32,143 nt of DNA from an uncultured Oscillospiraceae bacterium (GTDB taxonomy: Bacteria > Bacillota > Clostridia > Oscillospirales > Oscillospiraceae): assembly GCA_900756575.1 (NCBI GenBank), contig CAAEKQ010000045.1, forward strand, positions 1 to 32,143. The letters are read 5' to 3'. How positions within the stretch are numbered: the first letter of the stretch is position 1; each line of letters opens with the position of its first letter. Shown in pieces: positions 24,145 through 32,143 of the stretch. The notes beneath the pieces were generated by a model. That model was given only the letters and a program-made list of their open reading frames with translations. It was not told where the DNA came from and did not search any database. Made by a program: the position numbers and the translations under genes.

Positions 24145-25365
24145 TCAATAGATATATCGTTCGTCATAAAACGTCGTGGCATCATAGAAATAAGGCATGT
24201 TCCGATACATAAGCGTTACAATCTGTCCGCGCGTACAGGTCTCGTTGGGATGGAAGCTGCCGTCGGGATAGCCCTCTGCCACACCGGCTTCCTGGGCCCA
24301 GGCCAATGCCTCATAGTAATAGGCGGGCTTCACATCCGAAAAGTCGGGGGCATCGGCCTGATGCTCCGGTTTTTTGTTCATCCGCCAAAGCATCGTTACC
24401 ACCATCGCCCGAGTCACCGGCTCATTGGGTGCAAAATACTCGTCCGAGTAGCCTTTGATGATGCCCGCCGAACGGGCCCAATATACCGCATCATGATAGA
24501 TGGCATCTTCCGGTACATCCAGGAACCCACTGATTCCAGTCATATCCTGCGAGCCGTTCAGCCGCCACAGGAACATCACCATCTGCCACCGGGTACAAGT
24601 TCTGTCCGGACGGAAGCAGCCGTCCTCATAGCCATAGGCAAAGTCCCGCTGGCTGGCCCACTCCACCGCTGTGGAGTAATAATGTCCATCGGTCACATCC
24701 TCGAAGTAATCGGGATAGTCAATGGCCTCAAAGGGGTAGCCATACTCATTGGCATAGCGCTCCGCCGTGGTGCCCTTCAAGCCGACAATCGTCAGGTTCT
24801 CCAGCTTGGAATCAAATCGGTCCATAACGTCCACCGATGCGGGAATATACAACAGCTTCAGACTCTCGCAGCCAATAAAGCTAAACATATCCACATATCT
24901 GGTTCCCTCTGACAAAATCACGGTTTCCAAAGATGTGCTCATATAAAACGCCTGTATAATGGTATCCACCCGGGGAACCACCACTGATTTCAGACTGGTG
25001 CAGCCGTAAAACGCGTCAATTTCCATTTCCTCAAGATAGTCGCACTGAAAATCCACGTTTTCCAAAGCCGTGCAGCTGTCAAACGCCGATGCCCCAATCC
25101 GCGTTACCGTCTTGGGAATCACCACAGACTTGAGGTTCGGGTACTTTTCAAAGGCATACGGTCCGATTTCCTTCACCGTATAGCCGCCGATGGTCTCGGG
25201 AATCACCAGCTCCGTTACGTTGCGGTCGGTGTATCCGGTAATGGTTTCGCCCTGATAGGTAAACTCCCCCTTGGGCTGCTCCTCCTCCGCCGCCATCGCT
25301 CCCACCGGCAAAATCGCCAGCACCATAGCCAGTATCAGCAGCACACTCAGTAGCTTTCTTTTCAT
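24145..25365 (-). CDS. Second secreted LRR/SLH surface protein
   Basis: A 406-aa protein starting at ATG 25365 (AAAGGAGAGA upstream). The signal peptide MKRKLLSVLLILAMVLAILP (cut near AMA-A) is almost the same as that of the protein at 15801-17045. LRR_5 repeats fill residues ~35-205 (PYAFEKYPNLKSVVIPKTV, ASAFDSCTALENVDF, DAFYGCTSLKSVVVP). Three SLH domains end the protein (FAYGYEDGCFRPDRTCTRWQ, IIKGYSDEYFAPNEPVTRAM, VAEGYPDGSFHPNETCTRGQ). It is expected to be anchored to the cell wall. The two paralogues have diverged well, so this is an old duplication. It is monocistronic. Confidence 0.92.
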   Translation of the reverse strand: MKRKLLSVLLILAMVLAILPVGAMAAEEEQPKGEFTYQGETITGYTDRNVTELVIPETIGGYTVKEIGPYAFEKYPNLKSVVIPKTVTRIGASAFDSCTALENVDFQCDYLEEMEIDAFYGCTSLKSVVVPRVDTIIQAFYMSTSLETVILSEGTRYVDMFSFIGCESLKLLYIPASVDVMDRFDSKLENLTIVGLKGTTAERYANEYGYPFEAIDYPDYFEDVTDGHYYSTAVEWASQRDFAYGYEDGCFRPDRTCTRWQMVMFLWRLNGSQDMTGISGFLDVPEDAIYHDAVYWARSAGIIKGYSDEYFAPNEPVTRAMVVTMLWRMNKKPEHQADAPDFSDVKPAYYYEALAWAQEAGVAEGYPDGSFHPNETCTRGQIVTLMYRNMPYFYDATTFYDERYIY

Positions 25366-25396
25366 TTCATTCTCTCCTTTATTTCGAGATAATACG

Positions 25397-25425
25397 ATTA
25401 TACCCAAATCCTCGCATTTCGTCAA
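25397..25425 (-). promoter_or_regulatory. Promoter of the second LRR/SLH gene
   Basis: Read leftward: TTGACG (25420-25425), 17-bp spacer, TATAAT (25397-25402). Confidence 0.85.
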
Positions 25426-25528
25426 GAAAAACCCGGAAATATCCGGAACGATTTAACAGTCCTTTCCGCGTCAAAAATCTCCCCCATATTCCCCGTAGGT
25501 TTGTTAAGATTTACACCTCTCCCCTGCC

Positions 25529-25557
25529 TAGACATCTAAGGTTTTCTTTGATACAAT
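25529..25557 (+). promoter_or_regulatory. lysA promoter
   Basis: TAGACA (25529-25534), 17-bp spacer, TACAAT (25552-25557), with an extended TG. The short leader has one hairpin (CCAGGG-caag-CCCCTGG, about 25572-25588). No lysine riboswitch is visible. Confidence 0.75.
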
Positions 25558-25619
25558 AAAGCAATATCGAACCAGGGCAAGCCCCTGGCATTTCAGGACG
25601 GAAAAGGATGTTGCCAGCT

Positions 25620-26876
25620 ATGAAAACACCGTTTGTGACCAAAGCGCAGGTTCAGGAAATCGCCAAGACCTACCCCACCCCCTTCTACCTCTACGACGAA
25701 AAGGGCATCCGCGAAAACGCCCGGAAGGTGATGCAGGCCTTCTCCTGGAACCCCGGCTTCAAGGAATATTTTGCCGTCAAGGCCACTCCAACCCCCGCCA
25801 TTCTGAAGATTCTCCGGGAGGAAGGCTGCGGCACCGACTGCTCCTCCCTCACCGAGCTGATGATGTCCCACCGCTGCGGCTTTACGGGCAGCGAGATCAT
25901 GTTCTCCTCCAACGAGACCCCCGCCTGCGAATTTGAGCTGGCGGCAAAGCTGGGGGCCACCATCAATCTCGACGATTTCACCCACATCGACTTTTTGAAG
26001 GACACCATCGGCTATATCCCCGAGACCATCTCCTGCCGGTATAATCCCGGCGGCACCTTCCAGCTGTCCTCCTCCAAAGAGGGCTTTCAGGTGATGGACA
26101 CCCCCGGTGACTCCAAATACGGCTTCACCACCCAGCAGCTCTACGAGGGCTTCAAAAAGCTCAAGGCCATGGGCGCCAAGCACTTCGGCCTCCACTCCTT
26201 CCTGGCCTCCAACACGATCTCGGGCGACTATTACCCCGCGCTGGCAGGGATCCTGTTCAAGCTGGCGGTGGATCTTCAGGAGAAAACCGGCTGCCACATC
26301 GAGTTCATCAACCTCTCCGGCGGCGTGGGCGTTCCCTATCGGCCCGACCAGAGCGCCAACGACATTCTTGCCATCGGTGAGGGAGTTCGGAAGCAGTATG
26401 AGGAAATTCTCGTGCCCACAGGCATGGGCGATGTGAAGCTGTTCACCGAAATGGGCCGGTTTATGCTGGCTCCCTACGGCGCGCTCATCACCCAGGCCAC
26501 CCATGAAAAGCACACCTATAAAGAGTACATCGGTGTGGACGCCTGCGCCGCCAATCTCATGCGCCCCGCCATGTATGGCGCGTATCACCACATCACCGTC
26601 CTGGGCAAGGAACACGCCCCCTGCGACCACAAATATGATGTTGTGGGCGGTCTCTGTGAAAACAACGACAAGTTCGCCATCGACCGGATGCTGCCCAAAA
26701 TCGACATGGGCGACTATCTCTTTCTCCACGACACCGGCGCCCACGGCTTCTCCATGGGCTACCAGTACAATGGCCGTCTCCGCAGCGCAGAGCTGCTGCT
26801 GAAAGAAGACGGAACCGTGGAAATGATCCGCCGGGCCGAGACCCCGGATGATTATTTCGCCACTTTGGTCTGGTAA
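25620..26876 (+). CDS. lysA: Diaminopimelate decarboxylase
   Basis: A 418-aa PLP enzyme of the alanine-racemase fold; it converts meso-diaminopimelate to lysine. The PLP lysine is in EYFAVKATPTPAILKIL. Next come CGTDCSSLTELMMSHRCGFT, HSFLASNTISGDYYP and the phosphate-binding NLSGGVGVPYRPDQ. The second-subunit active-site motif CENNDKFAIDRMLP and GAHGFSMGYQYNGRLRSAEL end it. Start choice: ATG 25620 gives MKTPFVTKAQ and is 11 bases from AAAGGA; ATG 25608 is also possible with a more distant AGGA. Its own promoter and terminator make it a single-gene unit. Confidence 0.93.
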   Translation: MKTPFVTKAQVQEIAKTYPTPFYLYDEKGIRENARKVMQAFSWNPGFKEYFAVKATPTPAILKILREEGCGTDCSSLTELMMSHRCGFTGSEIMFSSNETPACEFELAAKLGATINLDDFTHIDFLKDTIGYIPETISCRYNPGGTFQLSSSKEGFQVMDTPGDSKYGFTTQQLYEGFKKLKAMGAKHFGLHSFLASNTISGDYYPALAGILFKLAVDLQEKTGCHIEFINLSGGVGVPYRPDQSANDILAIGEGVRKQYEEILVPTGMGDVKLFTEMGRFMLAPYGALITQATHEKHTYKEYIGVDACAANLMRPAMYGAYHHITVLGKEHAPCDHKYDVVGGLCENNDKFAIDRMLPKIDMGDYLFLHDTGAHGFSMGYQYNGRLRSAELLLKEDGTVEMIRRAETPDDYFATLVW

Positions 26877-26894
26877 ATTTTTAAACCGAAGGAA

Positions 26895-26927
26895 TCCGCG
26901 TACAGGCTTCTGTGCGCGGACTTTTTT
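26895..26927 (+). terminator. lysA terminator
   Basis: TCCGCG-T-ACAG pairs with CTGT-G-CGCGGA around a 4-nt loop. C and six T follow. Confidence 0.93.
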
Positions 26928-26988
26928 GTCTATTTTCCATAATTTTATTGTATTTTTTACAATTTCTGTTCCTCTGCGTTGGTTTTTG

Positions 26989-27010
26989 TGATATAATTGA
27001 TTCCAATCAA
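26989..27010 (+). promoter_or_regulatory. Extended -10 promoter with an FNR-type box for the Crp/Fnr gene
   Basis: TG-A-TATAAT (26989-26997) is an extended -10. The palindrome TTGATTCCAATCAA (26997-27010) is a perfect TTGAT-N4-ATCAA Crp/Fnr-class box beginning at the last base of the -10. Binding there would block polymerase, so negative autoregulation is likely. Confidence 0.75.
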
Positions 27011-27136
27011 GGAATTTTTCTTTGCATCCGTTATAATATTTACAAGCATTCGGGTTGTTTTTGCAAGAAATCATGCTGTTTTTGCCCGGGCTCTTTCTTC
27101 TTCGTTTTTTCTTTTATACAATACCCCCGATCACGC

Positions 27137-27173
27137 CAGGGTACTGCCGGTTCCCCAGCGGAACGGTACCCTG
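27137..27173 (+). other. Leader stem-loop in the Crp/Fnr gene 5' UTR
   Basis: CAGGGTA pairs with TACCCTG at the outer stem, and CCGGTTCC with GGAACGG at the inner (one bulge). No T run follows, so it is not a classic terminator. The rest of the ~300-nt space from 26928 to 27232 is AT-rich, with a second TATAAT at 27032-27037 and two TGTTTTTGC repeats, and no gene. Confidence 0.55.
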
Positions 27174-27232
27174 CCGCCCTTCAATGGCCCAGCGAATCTG
27201 AAAACTCGTTAGAAAGGGATGCCAATCCGCCT

Positions 27233-27925
27233 ATGAATCGACCAAAACGTCCAACCTCGGAGGAAATTTCCGCCCTGCTCCAGCTCGGTAATCCGGAGCT
27301 CTGTCAGACCATTGCCGGAATGTCCCGGTATGTCCGTTTTTCGAATAATGAGGGGTTCCTCTCCATCGGTCAGCTCCAAAGCCGGATGCTGTTCCTGGCG
27401 GAGGGAATCGCCCGCTTCTATTATATGGATCCCGGTGGCCGGGAGCTGACCCAGTGCTTCTGCACCATCCCCGGCTATCCTCTGATGGTGAACGTCAACA
27501 CCGCCGGAAGCCTGTCCGGGGCCCATGCGGTGGGAAAAATGACCGCCCTGGAGATCCCCATGGACAAGGGTTCCGCCTTATTGGCCTCGTTCCCGGAGCT
27601 CATGGAGTTCTATAACCGGATTCTCAACCATGCGCTGCTGTATCATGCGGAGATTGCCGTGATGCTTCGAAGCACCACCCCGCAGCAGCGGTATCAGTGG
27701 CTGTGTGCCCGGATGCCGGAGGTGGTGGCCCATGCTCAAAAGCGCCATATTGCCTCGTTCCTGGGCATCACCCCCGAGACCTACAGCCGCCTGTTTGCCA
27801 AAAAGGCCCCGGAACCGGCGGAACCCGATGAGATTCCCACCATGTACCACGCCGCCGAGCTTCGAAATTCCGATTCGCTGTGGAATCAGGTGGAAAAGCT
27901 CCAGTTTCCCCCTGCCGATTCCTAA
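27233..27925 (+). CDS. Crp/Fnr-family transcriptional regulator
   Basis: A 230-aa protein starting at ATG 27233 (GAAAGGG upstream). Residues ~15-120 are a cyclic-nucleotide-binding-like beta barrel (LFLAEGIARFYYMDPGGREL). A long dimer helix follows, then a short winged helix-turn-helix (RHIASFLGITPETYSRLFAK, about residues 172-191). The recognition helix has E182-T-Y-S185-R186, the E-x-x-S-R pattern with which FNR reads TTGAT. That matches the TTGAT-N4-ATCAA box at its own promoter. The N-terminal cysteine cluster of oxygen-sensing FNR is absent, so the signal is unknown. A PucR gene follows 38 nt later, probably in the same transcript. Confidence 0.88.
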   Translation: MNRPKRPTSEEISALLQLGNPELCQTIAGMSRYVRFSNNEGFLSIGQLQSRMLFLAEGIARFYYMDPGGRELTQCFCTIPGYPLMVNVNTAGSLSGAHAVGKMTALEIPMDKGSALLASFPELMEFYNRILNHALLYHAEIAVMLRSTTPQQRYQWLCARMPEVVAHAQKRHIASFLGITPETYSRLFAKKAPEPAEPDEIPTMYHAAELRNSDSLWNQVEKLQFPPADS

Positions 27926-27963
27926 CCCGGCACAAAATCCATCCACGATAGGAGTGAATAATC

Positions 27964-29130
27964 TTGCTGGTTCGTGAACTGCTGAGTTTAGATGCCCTGC
28001 AGCCCATTTCTTCCGTCACCGGAGAGGAGGGGCTGGACAATGCCATGAAGGACGTGGTTCTGCTGGAATACGACAGCCTCCAGCAGCCCCGCCCCAAGGA
28101 CTATTACCTGGACGATTTCATCATCTCCACGCTGTTTTCCGCTAAGGATGACCCCGGCGCCCTCTATGCCATGGTGGAGCAGCTTATCTCCCTGGGCGCA
28201 GTGGGGCTTGCCTATAAATCCGTCTATTTTAAGACCATCCCCCCCGAGGTCATCGCCCTGGCCAAGGCCCATCATTTCCCGATCCTCAAGTTTGACGGGC
28301 TGTACATTGAGGACGTGATTCTGACCATCAGCGACAGTATGCGGATGCGCCAGGAGTTTTCCATGTTTGAAGAGCCGCTGTTTCAGCTGCTTCGGGGCGG
28401 CGCGGATACCTTTGGCATTGAATCCCTGTGTATGCAGATGAACCCCAACCGGAAGAAATATATGTGCGCCGTCTATGTCCACTCCACCGACCTCACCTGC
28501 GATTGGAGCATAACCCTTCGGAATGTGCTCCAGCTCCGCAGCAGCCGCCACATCATTTCCAGCTATCGGTTTTTGCAGTTCCGCCGGGGCTTCTTCATTC
28601 TCTGCAATGATACCCAGCCCATGGAGCCAGAGGCAGTGGCCCAGGATATTCTGAGGCTCTTTGATTCCCTGGGCGTGGAGTATAGCCACCTGTGCTTTGG
28701 CATCGGCACGGTGCAGCAGCGCTCGGCGGACTTTGACCGGGTAATCCGCGACGCCTTTGACGCCCTGCTCTATGCCATCACCCAAAACAAAACCGTAGCC
28801 ACCATGGACGAGCTTCGGATGTATCAGTGCATTTTCCCCATGGTTCGCGACAAAACCACCCGGGAGCAGATTGCCGCCATCATGGCCCGGCTGGAGGAAT
28901 ATGACCAGGAAAGCTCCTCGGGCTGTCTGGTGGCAACGCTGGACGCCTATAGCAGCTGCCACTACAGCATCCCCGACACCGCTACCCTGCTCCATCAGCA
29001 CCCCAACACCATCCGCTACCGGCTGAAGAAAATTGCCGAACTCGCCTGCGGAACTCCCGAAGCCGACCACGGCATCTTCCTGCTGGGGGAATTCCGGAGG
29101 ATGGATGCCCTGAGCACCGCGATTTTCTAA
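27964..29130 (+). CDS. PucR-family regulator (second in the window)
   Basis: A 388-aa protein that seems to start at TTG 27964, the only start codon suitably placed after TAGGAG. Residues ~5-130 form the PucR N-terminal sensing domain (LLSLDALQPISSVTGEEG, FKTIPPEVIALAKAHHFPIL). The C-terminal ~70 residues hold the helix-turn-helix (TLLHQHPNTIRYRLKKIAEL). Such regulators usually control breakdown of purines or other small nitrogen compounds. It is not closely similar to the PucR at 2997-4274, which lacks this N-terminal domain. No metabolic gene follows it directly, so its target lies elsewhere or outside the window. Confidence 0.88.
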   Translation: MLVRELLSLDALQPISSVTGEEGLDNAMKDVVLLEYDSLQQPRPKDYYLDDFIISTLFSAKDDPGALYAMVEQLISLGAVGLAYKSVYFKTIPPEVIALAKAHHFPILKFDGLYIEDVILTISDSMRMRQEFSMFEEPLFQLLRGGADTFGIESLCMQMNPNRKKYMCAVYVHSTDLTCDWSITLRNVLQLRSSRHIISSYRFLQFRRGFFILCNDTQPMEPEAVAQDILRLFDSLGVEYSHLCFGIGTVQQRSADFDRVIRDAFDALLYAITQNKTVATMDELRMYQCIFPMVRDKTTREQIAAIMARLEEYDQESSSGCLVATLDAYSSCHYSIPDTATLLHQHPNTIRYRLKKIAELACGTPEADHGIFLLGEFRRMDALSTAIF

Positions 29131-29139
29131 TCCCAATGA

Positions 29140-30693
29140 TTACAGAGCCGAATTGCCTGATTCCGGGCAGTTCGGCTTTTTTCGTCTTGCCATGCCGAGA
29201 ATCCAGCGGATATCCTCTTTGGTCAGCGCCCCGGTGAGCAAAACCAGCGCGCCGTACACCCCCAGGAATACCCCGCCGCCCAATAGGACCCCGGGGATCG
29301 TTGGCGCAACGGGAATTCCCCGGAGGACAAACCATCCCGCTCCCACGGACAGGGCCGCCTTGACCGTGGCCCGGAACCTGGGCTGATAACCTGTGACATG
29401 AATGAGCCTGCTGAGGGACAAAAAGAAATTCAACCCGTGGCTCACGGTAAACGCCGCCAGAAAGCCGCCCATGCCGTGGGTGGGCAGCAGGATTGCCAGC
29501 ATCCCCACATCGAATAAGGAGGTCAGCGTATTGTACCGGACGGAATGGAGCTGCTGGCCCAATCCCTTGAGCATCCCGTCGGTAATGGCGTCGGGGTACA
29601 GCAGCAGCACCAGCAGGGAGAACATACAGATATATTCCCCGGCCTGGGTGCTGGAGAACAGCAGCTGCCCCAGCTGCCGCCCCAATCCCAGGCCCAGTCC
29701 CGCCGCTGCCGCCGCCATGAGCATCGTCAGCCGAAGGCATTGCTCCGCCAGGAATTTCACCCGCTCTCCCCTGCCCTTTGCCTGGCACCGGGCCATTTCC
29801 GGCACCAGTAAATCGCTGATGGAATAGAGAATCACACTGGGGAACGTAATCACCGGGAACACCATGCCGCAGACGGTACCGTAGTCCGCAATGGCCGCCT
29901 CCCCGTCCCGACCGCCCCTTTTGAGGCCCTTGGGCACCAGCAGATTTTCCACGGTGCCAAGGCCGCTGCGGAGAATGTCGTTAAGCCCCAGGGGGATTGT
30001 CAGCTTCAGGAGCCGAAGGAGCATCTGTTTTCGCCCGGTCATGGGGATGTAGCGCACGGTCTTCCAATATCGCCCCAGCAGCATCAAAAAGCTCATGAGC
30101 GTGGCAACGGACGAGCCAAGAAAGATCATCGTGCAGGGATCCCACCCGGGAAGAAGCGTGAGGCCCAGCACCACCAGGGCAATGGAGCCCAGGCGTTCGA
30201 AAAACTCCAGCCCCACCAGCTCGGTAATCCGCCCCGCCGCAGTAAAATACCCCGCCAGCACCGACCATTCCACGGTGATGGGCAGAAAGACCGCGAAAAT
30301 CCGCAGGGGAAGCGCCGCCGACGGATCCTCCACCCACCAGGCCGCCAATCGGTCTGCCAGCAGGAACAAAATCGCCCCTACAACAAGGCTGAGCGCGCCT
30401 CCATAAAGCCCGCAGCAGCCCACCGCCGTTCTGACCCCGGAGGCATGGTCCCGCCCCGCCTCCTGCGCCGCCAAATACGTCACCGCAATCCGCACCCCGC
30501 CGGAGGCGAGAATCCCCGCAAAGCCGCCCACGGTCATGATGAGCTGCATTCTTCCCAGCCCCGCCGCGCCCATGACCCCGGAGATGTACACCTGAAAGGC
30601 CATCTGCACCAGCCTGAGCCCCAGACTCCCCGCCGTCAGCAGCATGGCGCCGTAAAACATGGAATTTCCGCGCCGTCCCAGCCCATCCTCCAT
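29140..30693 (-). CDS. SpoVB-like polysaccharide/lipid flippase (MOP superfamily)
   Basis: A 517-aa membrane protein with about 14 hydrophobic helices. ATG 30693 (MEDGLGRRGNSMFYG) is chosen for GGGAGGG just upstream. The N-terminal MLLTAGSLGLRLVQMAFQVY and GAAGLGRMQLIMTVGGF follow the pattern of SpoVB/MurJ-like polyprenyl-linked sugar flippases. Further matches are ITFPSVILYSISDLLVPEMA and the mid-protein YPDAITDGMLKGLGQQLHSV. Members move lipid-linked wall or spore-cortex precursors across the membrane. Its exact cargo is not known. It is divergent from the uridine kinase gene and convergent with PucR, overlapping that gene's terminator. Confidence 0.88.
   Translation of the reverse strand: MEDGLGRRGNSMFYGAMLLTAGSLGLRLVQMAFQVYISGVMGAAGLGRMQLIMTVGGFAGILASGGVRIAVTYLAAQEAGRDHASGVRTAVGCCGLYGGALSLVVGAILFLLADRLAAWWVEDPSAALPLRIFAVFLPITVEWSVLAGYFTAAGRITELVGLEFFERLGSIALVVLGLTLLPGWDPCTMIFLGSSVATLMSFLMLLGRYWKTVRYIPMTGRKQMLLRLLKLTIPLGLNDILRSGLGTVENLLVPKGLKRGGRDGEAAIADYGTVCGMVFPVITFPSVILYSISDLLVPEMARCQAKGRGERVKFLAEQCLRLTMLMAAAAAGLGLGLGRQLGQLLFSSTQAGEYICMFSLLVLLLYPDAITDGMLKGLGQQLHSVRYNTLTSLFDVGMLAILLPTHGMGGFLAAFTVSHGLNFFLSLSRLIHVTGYQPRFRATVKAALSVGAGWFVLRGIPVAPTIPGVLLGGGVFLGVYGALVLLTGALTKEDIRWILGMARRKKPNCPESGNSAL
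29146..29182 (+). terminator. Terminator of the Crp/Fnr-PucR unit, inside the opposing gene's 3' end
   Basis: AGCCGAA (29146-29152) pairs with TTCGGCT (29171-29177), with inner TGCC/GGCA. T-rich sequence to 29182 follows. It overlaps the last codons of the flippase on the minus strand. Confidence 0.88.
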
Positions 30694-30752
30694 GGCAATC
30701 CCTCCCCAGGAGAAAATATGCCCCGAGACGTGGAAGTATGTGAACCTGTCCA

Positions 30753-30781
30753 TTGATTTTTTCCGGATAATTTGGTATAAA
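30753..30781 (+). promoter_or_regulatory. Promoter of the uridine kinase gene
   Basis: TTGATT (30753-30758), 17-bp spacer, TATAAA (30776-30781), 43 bases before the start codon. Confidence 0.75.
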
Positions 30782-30823
30782 AGATGTAACATAATGCCGA
30801 ATCGGCAGGAAGGGGAACGAATC

Positions 30824-31441
30824 ATGGGAAATGTATTCGTAGTAGGAATCGCAGGCGGCAGCGCCTCGGGAAAAACCACCATTGCCGACTAGATTCAGCA
30901 GTATTTCGGGGATCAGATTGAGGTCATCCGCCACGACAGCTATTATCTTCCCCATAACGACATGACCTATGAGGAGCGCACCCACCTCAACTATGACCAC
31001 CCCAGCTCCTTCGACACCGGGCGGCTGTATGACGATGTGGTGGCCCTGAAAGCCGGGAAAACCATAGAGCGCCCGGTTTATGACTATACCATCCATAACC
31101 GCAGCCTGGAGACCGTTACCGTGGAGCCCAGGCCCCTGATTCTTCTGGAGGGCATTCTGGTGCTGGAAAATGAAGCCCTGCGGAGCCTGATGGATCTCAA
31201 GGTCTTCGTGGACACCGACGCCGACGAGCGGATCATGCGCCGCATCTCCCGGGACACCGTGGAGCGTGGCCGGAGCATTGATTCGGTGATTACCCAGTAC
31301 CGGGAGACCGTGAAGCCCATGCACGACCAGTTTGTGGAGCCAAGTAAGCATACTGCCGATGTGATTATTCCCTGGGACGGCGAGAATACCGTGGGCATTG
31401 CGCTGCTGATTGAATATTTAAAGACGAAGATTCAAAAGTGA
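30824..31441 (+). pseudogene. udk: Uridine kinase gene interrupted by an in-frame amber codon
   Basis: ATG 30824 follows AGGAAGGGG. The frame reads MGNVFVVGIAGGSASGKTTI (P-loop GGSASGKT), Ala-Asp, then TAG at 30890-30892 (codon 23). It continues without shift to TGA at 31439-31441, giving 205 codons, the normal Udk length. Downstream motifs are all intact: IEVIRHDSYYLPHNDMTYEE, NYDHPSSFDTGRLYDD, VEPRPLILLEGILVLENEAL, RRISRDTVERGRSIDS. The enzyme phosphorylates uridine and cytidine. Everything except codon 23 looks under selection. So this is a very recent nonsense mutation, a sequencing error, or read-through of TAG. A downstream restart at 30962 would lose the P-loop. Confidence 0.85.
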
Positions 31442-31489
31442 GATGGTAGGATAAAAACGCCAGCCGCGAGGCCACCCCGTATCTCACGC

Positions 31490-31518
31490 TTGCTTTTGGA
31501 CACGGTTTCCCATATAAT
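31490..31518 (+). promoter_or_regulatory. Probable rsmA promoter
   Basis: TTGCTT (31490-31495), 17-bp spacer, TATAAT (31513-31518), 45 bases before the rsmA start. No terminator is seen after udk. Confidence 0.65.
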
Positions 31519-31563
31519 TAGAGCGAATCCACCGCCGATGTTCCGGCAGAAAGCTGGTTTTTC

Positions 31564-32143
31564 ATGAATCTCTGTGATATCAACGTCATCAAACCCCTGC
31601 TGCAAAAGCACGGCTTCCGTTTTTCCAAATCCAAGGGACAGAACTTTCTGACCCAAAGCTGGGTGCCCCGTGAGATTGCCGAGGGCGCGGGAATTGACGA
31701 AAGCTGCGGCGTGCTGGAGGTTGGCCCCGGCATCGGCCCCCTGACCCAGGCCCTGTGTGAAAATGCAGGCAGGGTGGTCTCCGTAGAGGTAGACACCACC
31801 CTCCAGCCCATTCTGGAGGAAACCATGGGCGGCACCGAGAATTTCACGCTGATCTTTGGAGACATTCTGAAAACCGACATTCCCGCCCTGGTGGAAACCC
31901 ATTTTGCCGGTCTGCGCCCCATGGCCTGCGCCAACCTGCCCTATTATATTACGTCGCCGGTGCTCTCCCGGCTTCTGGAGTCAAGATGCTTCGAGTCTGT
32001 CACCGTCATGGTGCAGAAGGAAGTGGCCCAGCGGATCTGCGCCCAGCCCGGCAGCAAGGACTATAGCGCATTCTCCCTGTTCTGCCAGTATTACGCCGAG
32101 CCGGAGATTTTATTCGACGTGCCCCCCTCCTGCTTCATTCCCC
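31564..32143 (+). CDS. rsmA: 16S rRNA (adenine1518/1519-N6) dimethyltransferase, 5' part
   Basis: Open at the right edge: 193 codons are visible from ATG 31564, of about 280-290 expected. Dimethylates two adenines near the 3' end of 16S rRNA with SAM. The start MNLCDINVIKPLLQKHGFRF is followed by SKSKGQNFL, typical of RsmA. The SAM loop is GVLEVGPGIGPLTQAL, the acidic SAM contact VVSVEVD, and the catalytic motif CANLPYYITSPVLSRLLE. Then VMVQKEVAQRICAQPGSKDY. It is also called ksgA. The Shine-Dalgarno (CAGAAAG) is weak, and TTG/GTG alternatives were not convincing. Confidence 0.93.
   Translation, partial: MNLCDINVIKPLLQKHGFRFSKSKGQNFLTQSWVPREIAEGAGIDESCGVLEVGPGIGPLTQALCENAGRVVSVEVDTTLQPILEETMGGTENFTLIFGDILKTDIPALVETHFAGLRPMACANLPYYITSPVLSRLLESRCFESVTVMVQKEVAQRICAQPGSKDYSAFSLFCQYYAEPEILFDVPPSCFIP

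Noticed and set aside
25558..25619. Lysine riboswitch before lysA
   Set aside because: The leader is only about 60 nt with one small hairpin, far too short for the L-box fold.

Overview
The window looks like a moderately GC-rich gut-type member of the Clostridia, most like the Oscillospiraceae. I infer this from gene content, not from a database match. The supporting content is: purine genes with a stand-alone AICAR transformylase plus an archaeal-type PurO; a glutamine synthetase paired with an ANTAR regulator; a DUF3793-flavodoxin pair; secreted LRR/SLH proteins; PucR-type regulators; an ECF sigma operon; and strong Shine-Dalgarno sites with TTGACA-N17-TATAAT or TACAAT promoters. No rRNA, tRNA, CRISPR array or transposase gene was seen.

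Layout. 1-7.7 kb is a redox island. It holds an old-yellow-enzyme-type reductase with a structured leader, a cytidylate-kinase-like protein, a PucR regulator, and divergent from these a ferredoxin-fused flavoprotein reductase followed by a GltD-like NAD(P)H oxidoreductase. 7.7-9.95 kb is a two-gene ECF sigma / membrane-anchored serpin operon. 10.0-10.7 kb is a non-coding, fold-back repeat (copy A). 10.7-15.7 kb reads leftward: ANTAR regulator, glnA, purF and a ClC anion transporter. 15.8-18.3 kb has an LRR/SLH surface protein and, divergently, a DUF3793-flavodoxin operon whose promoter is flanked by two identical-format operator-like palindromes. 18.4-21.2 kb has asnS and purD, followed by copy B of the non-coding repeat in opposite orientation (21.3-22.0 kb). 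22.0-24.1 kb is purO-purH under a recognisable ZTP (pfl) riboswitch. 24.1-25.4 kb is a second LRR/SLH protein. 25.5-29.2 kb reads rightward: lysA, a Crp/Fnr regulator with an FNR-type box on its own promoter, and a second PucR. The right end has a SpoVB-like flippase, a uridine kinase gene interrupted by an in-frame amber codon, and the start of rsmA.

How it fits together. Purine synthesis (purF, purD, purH, purO) is controlled at purO-purH by ZTP/AICAR-ribotide sensing. Nitrogen assimilation (glnA) carries a leader hairpin and an adjacent RNA-binding ANTAR protein. The flavin/Fe-S enzymes at the left probably pass electrons from NAD(P)H to an unidentified organic acceptor under PucR control.

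The least explained parts are the two ~730-bp fold-back non-coding elements with pairing-preserving substitutions, the serpin fused to an anti-sigma-like N-terminus, the paired GTTAG-N6-CTAAC sites, and the amber codon in uridine kinase. None of the 24 complete genes in the window ends in TAG.
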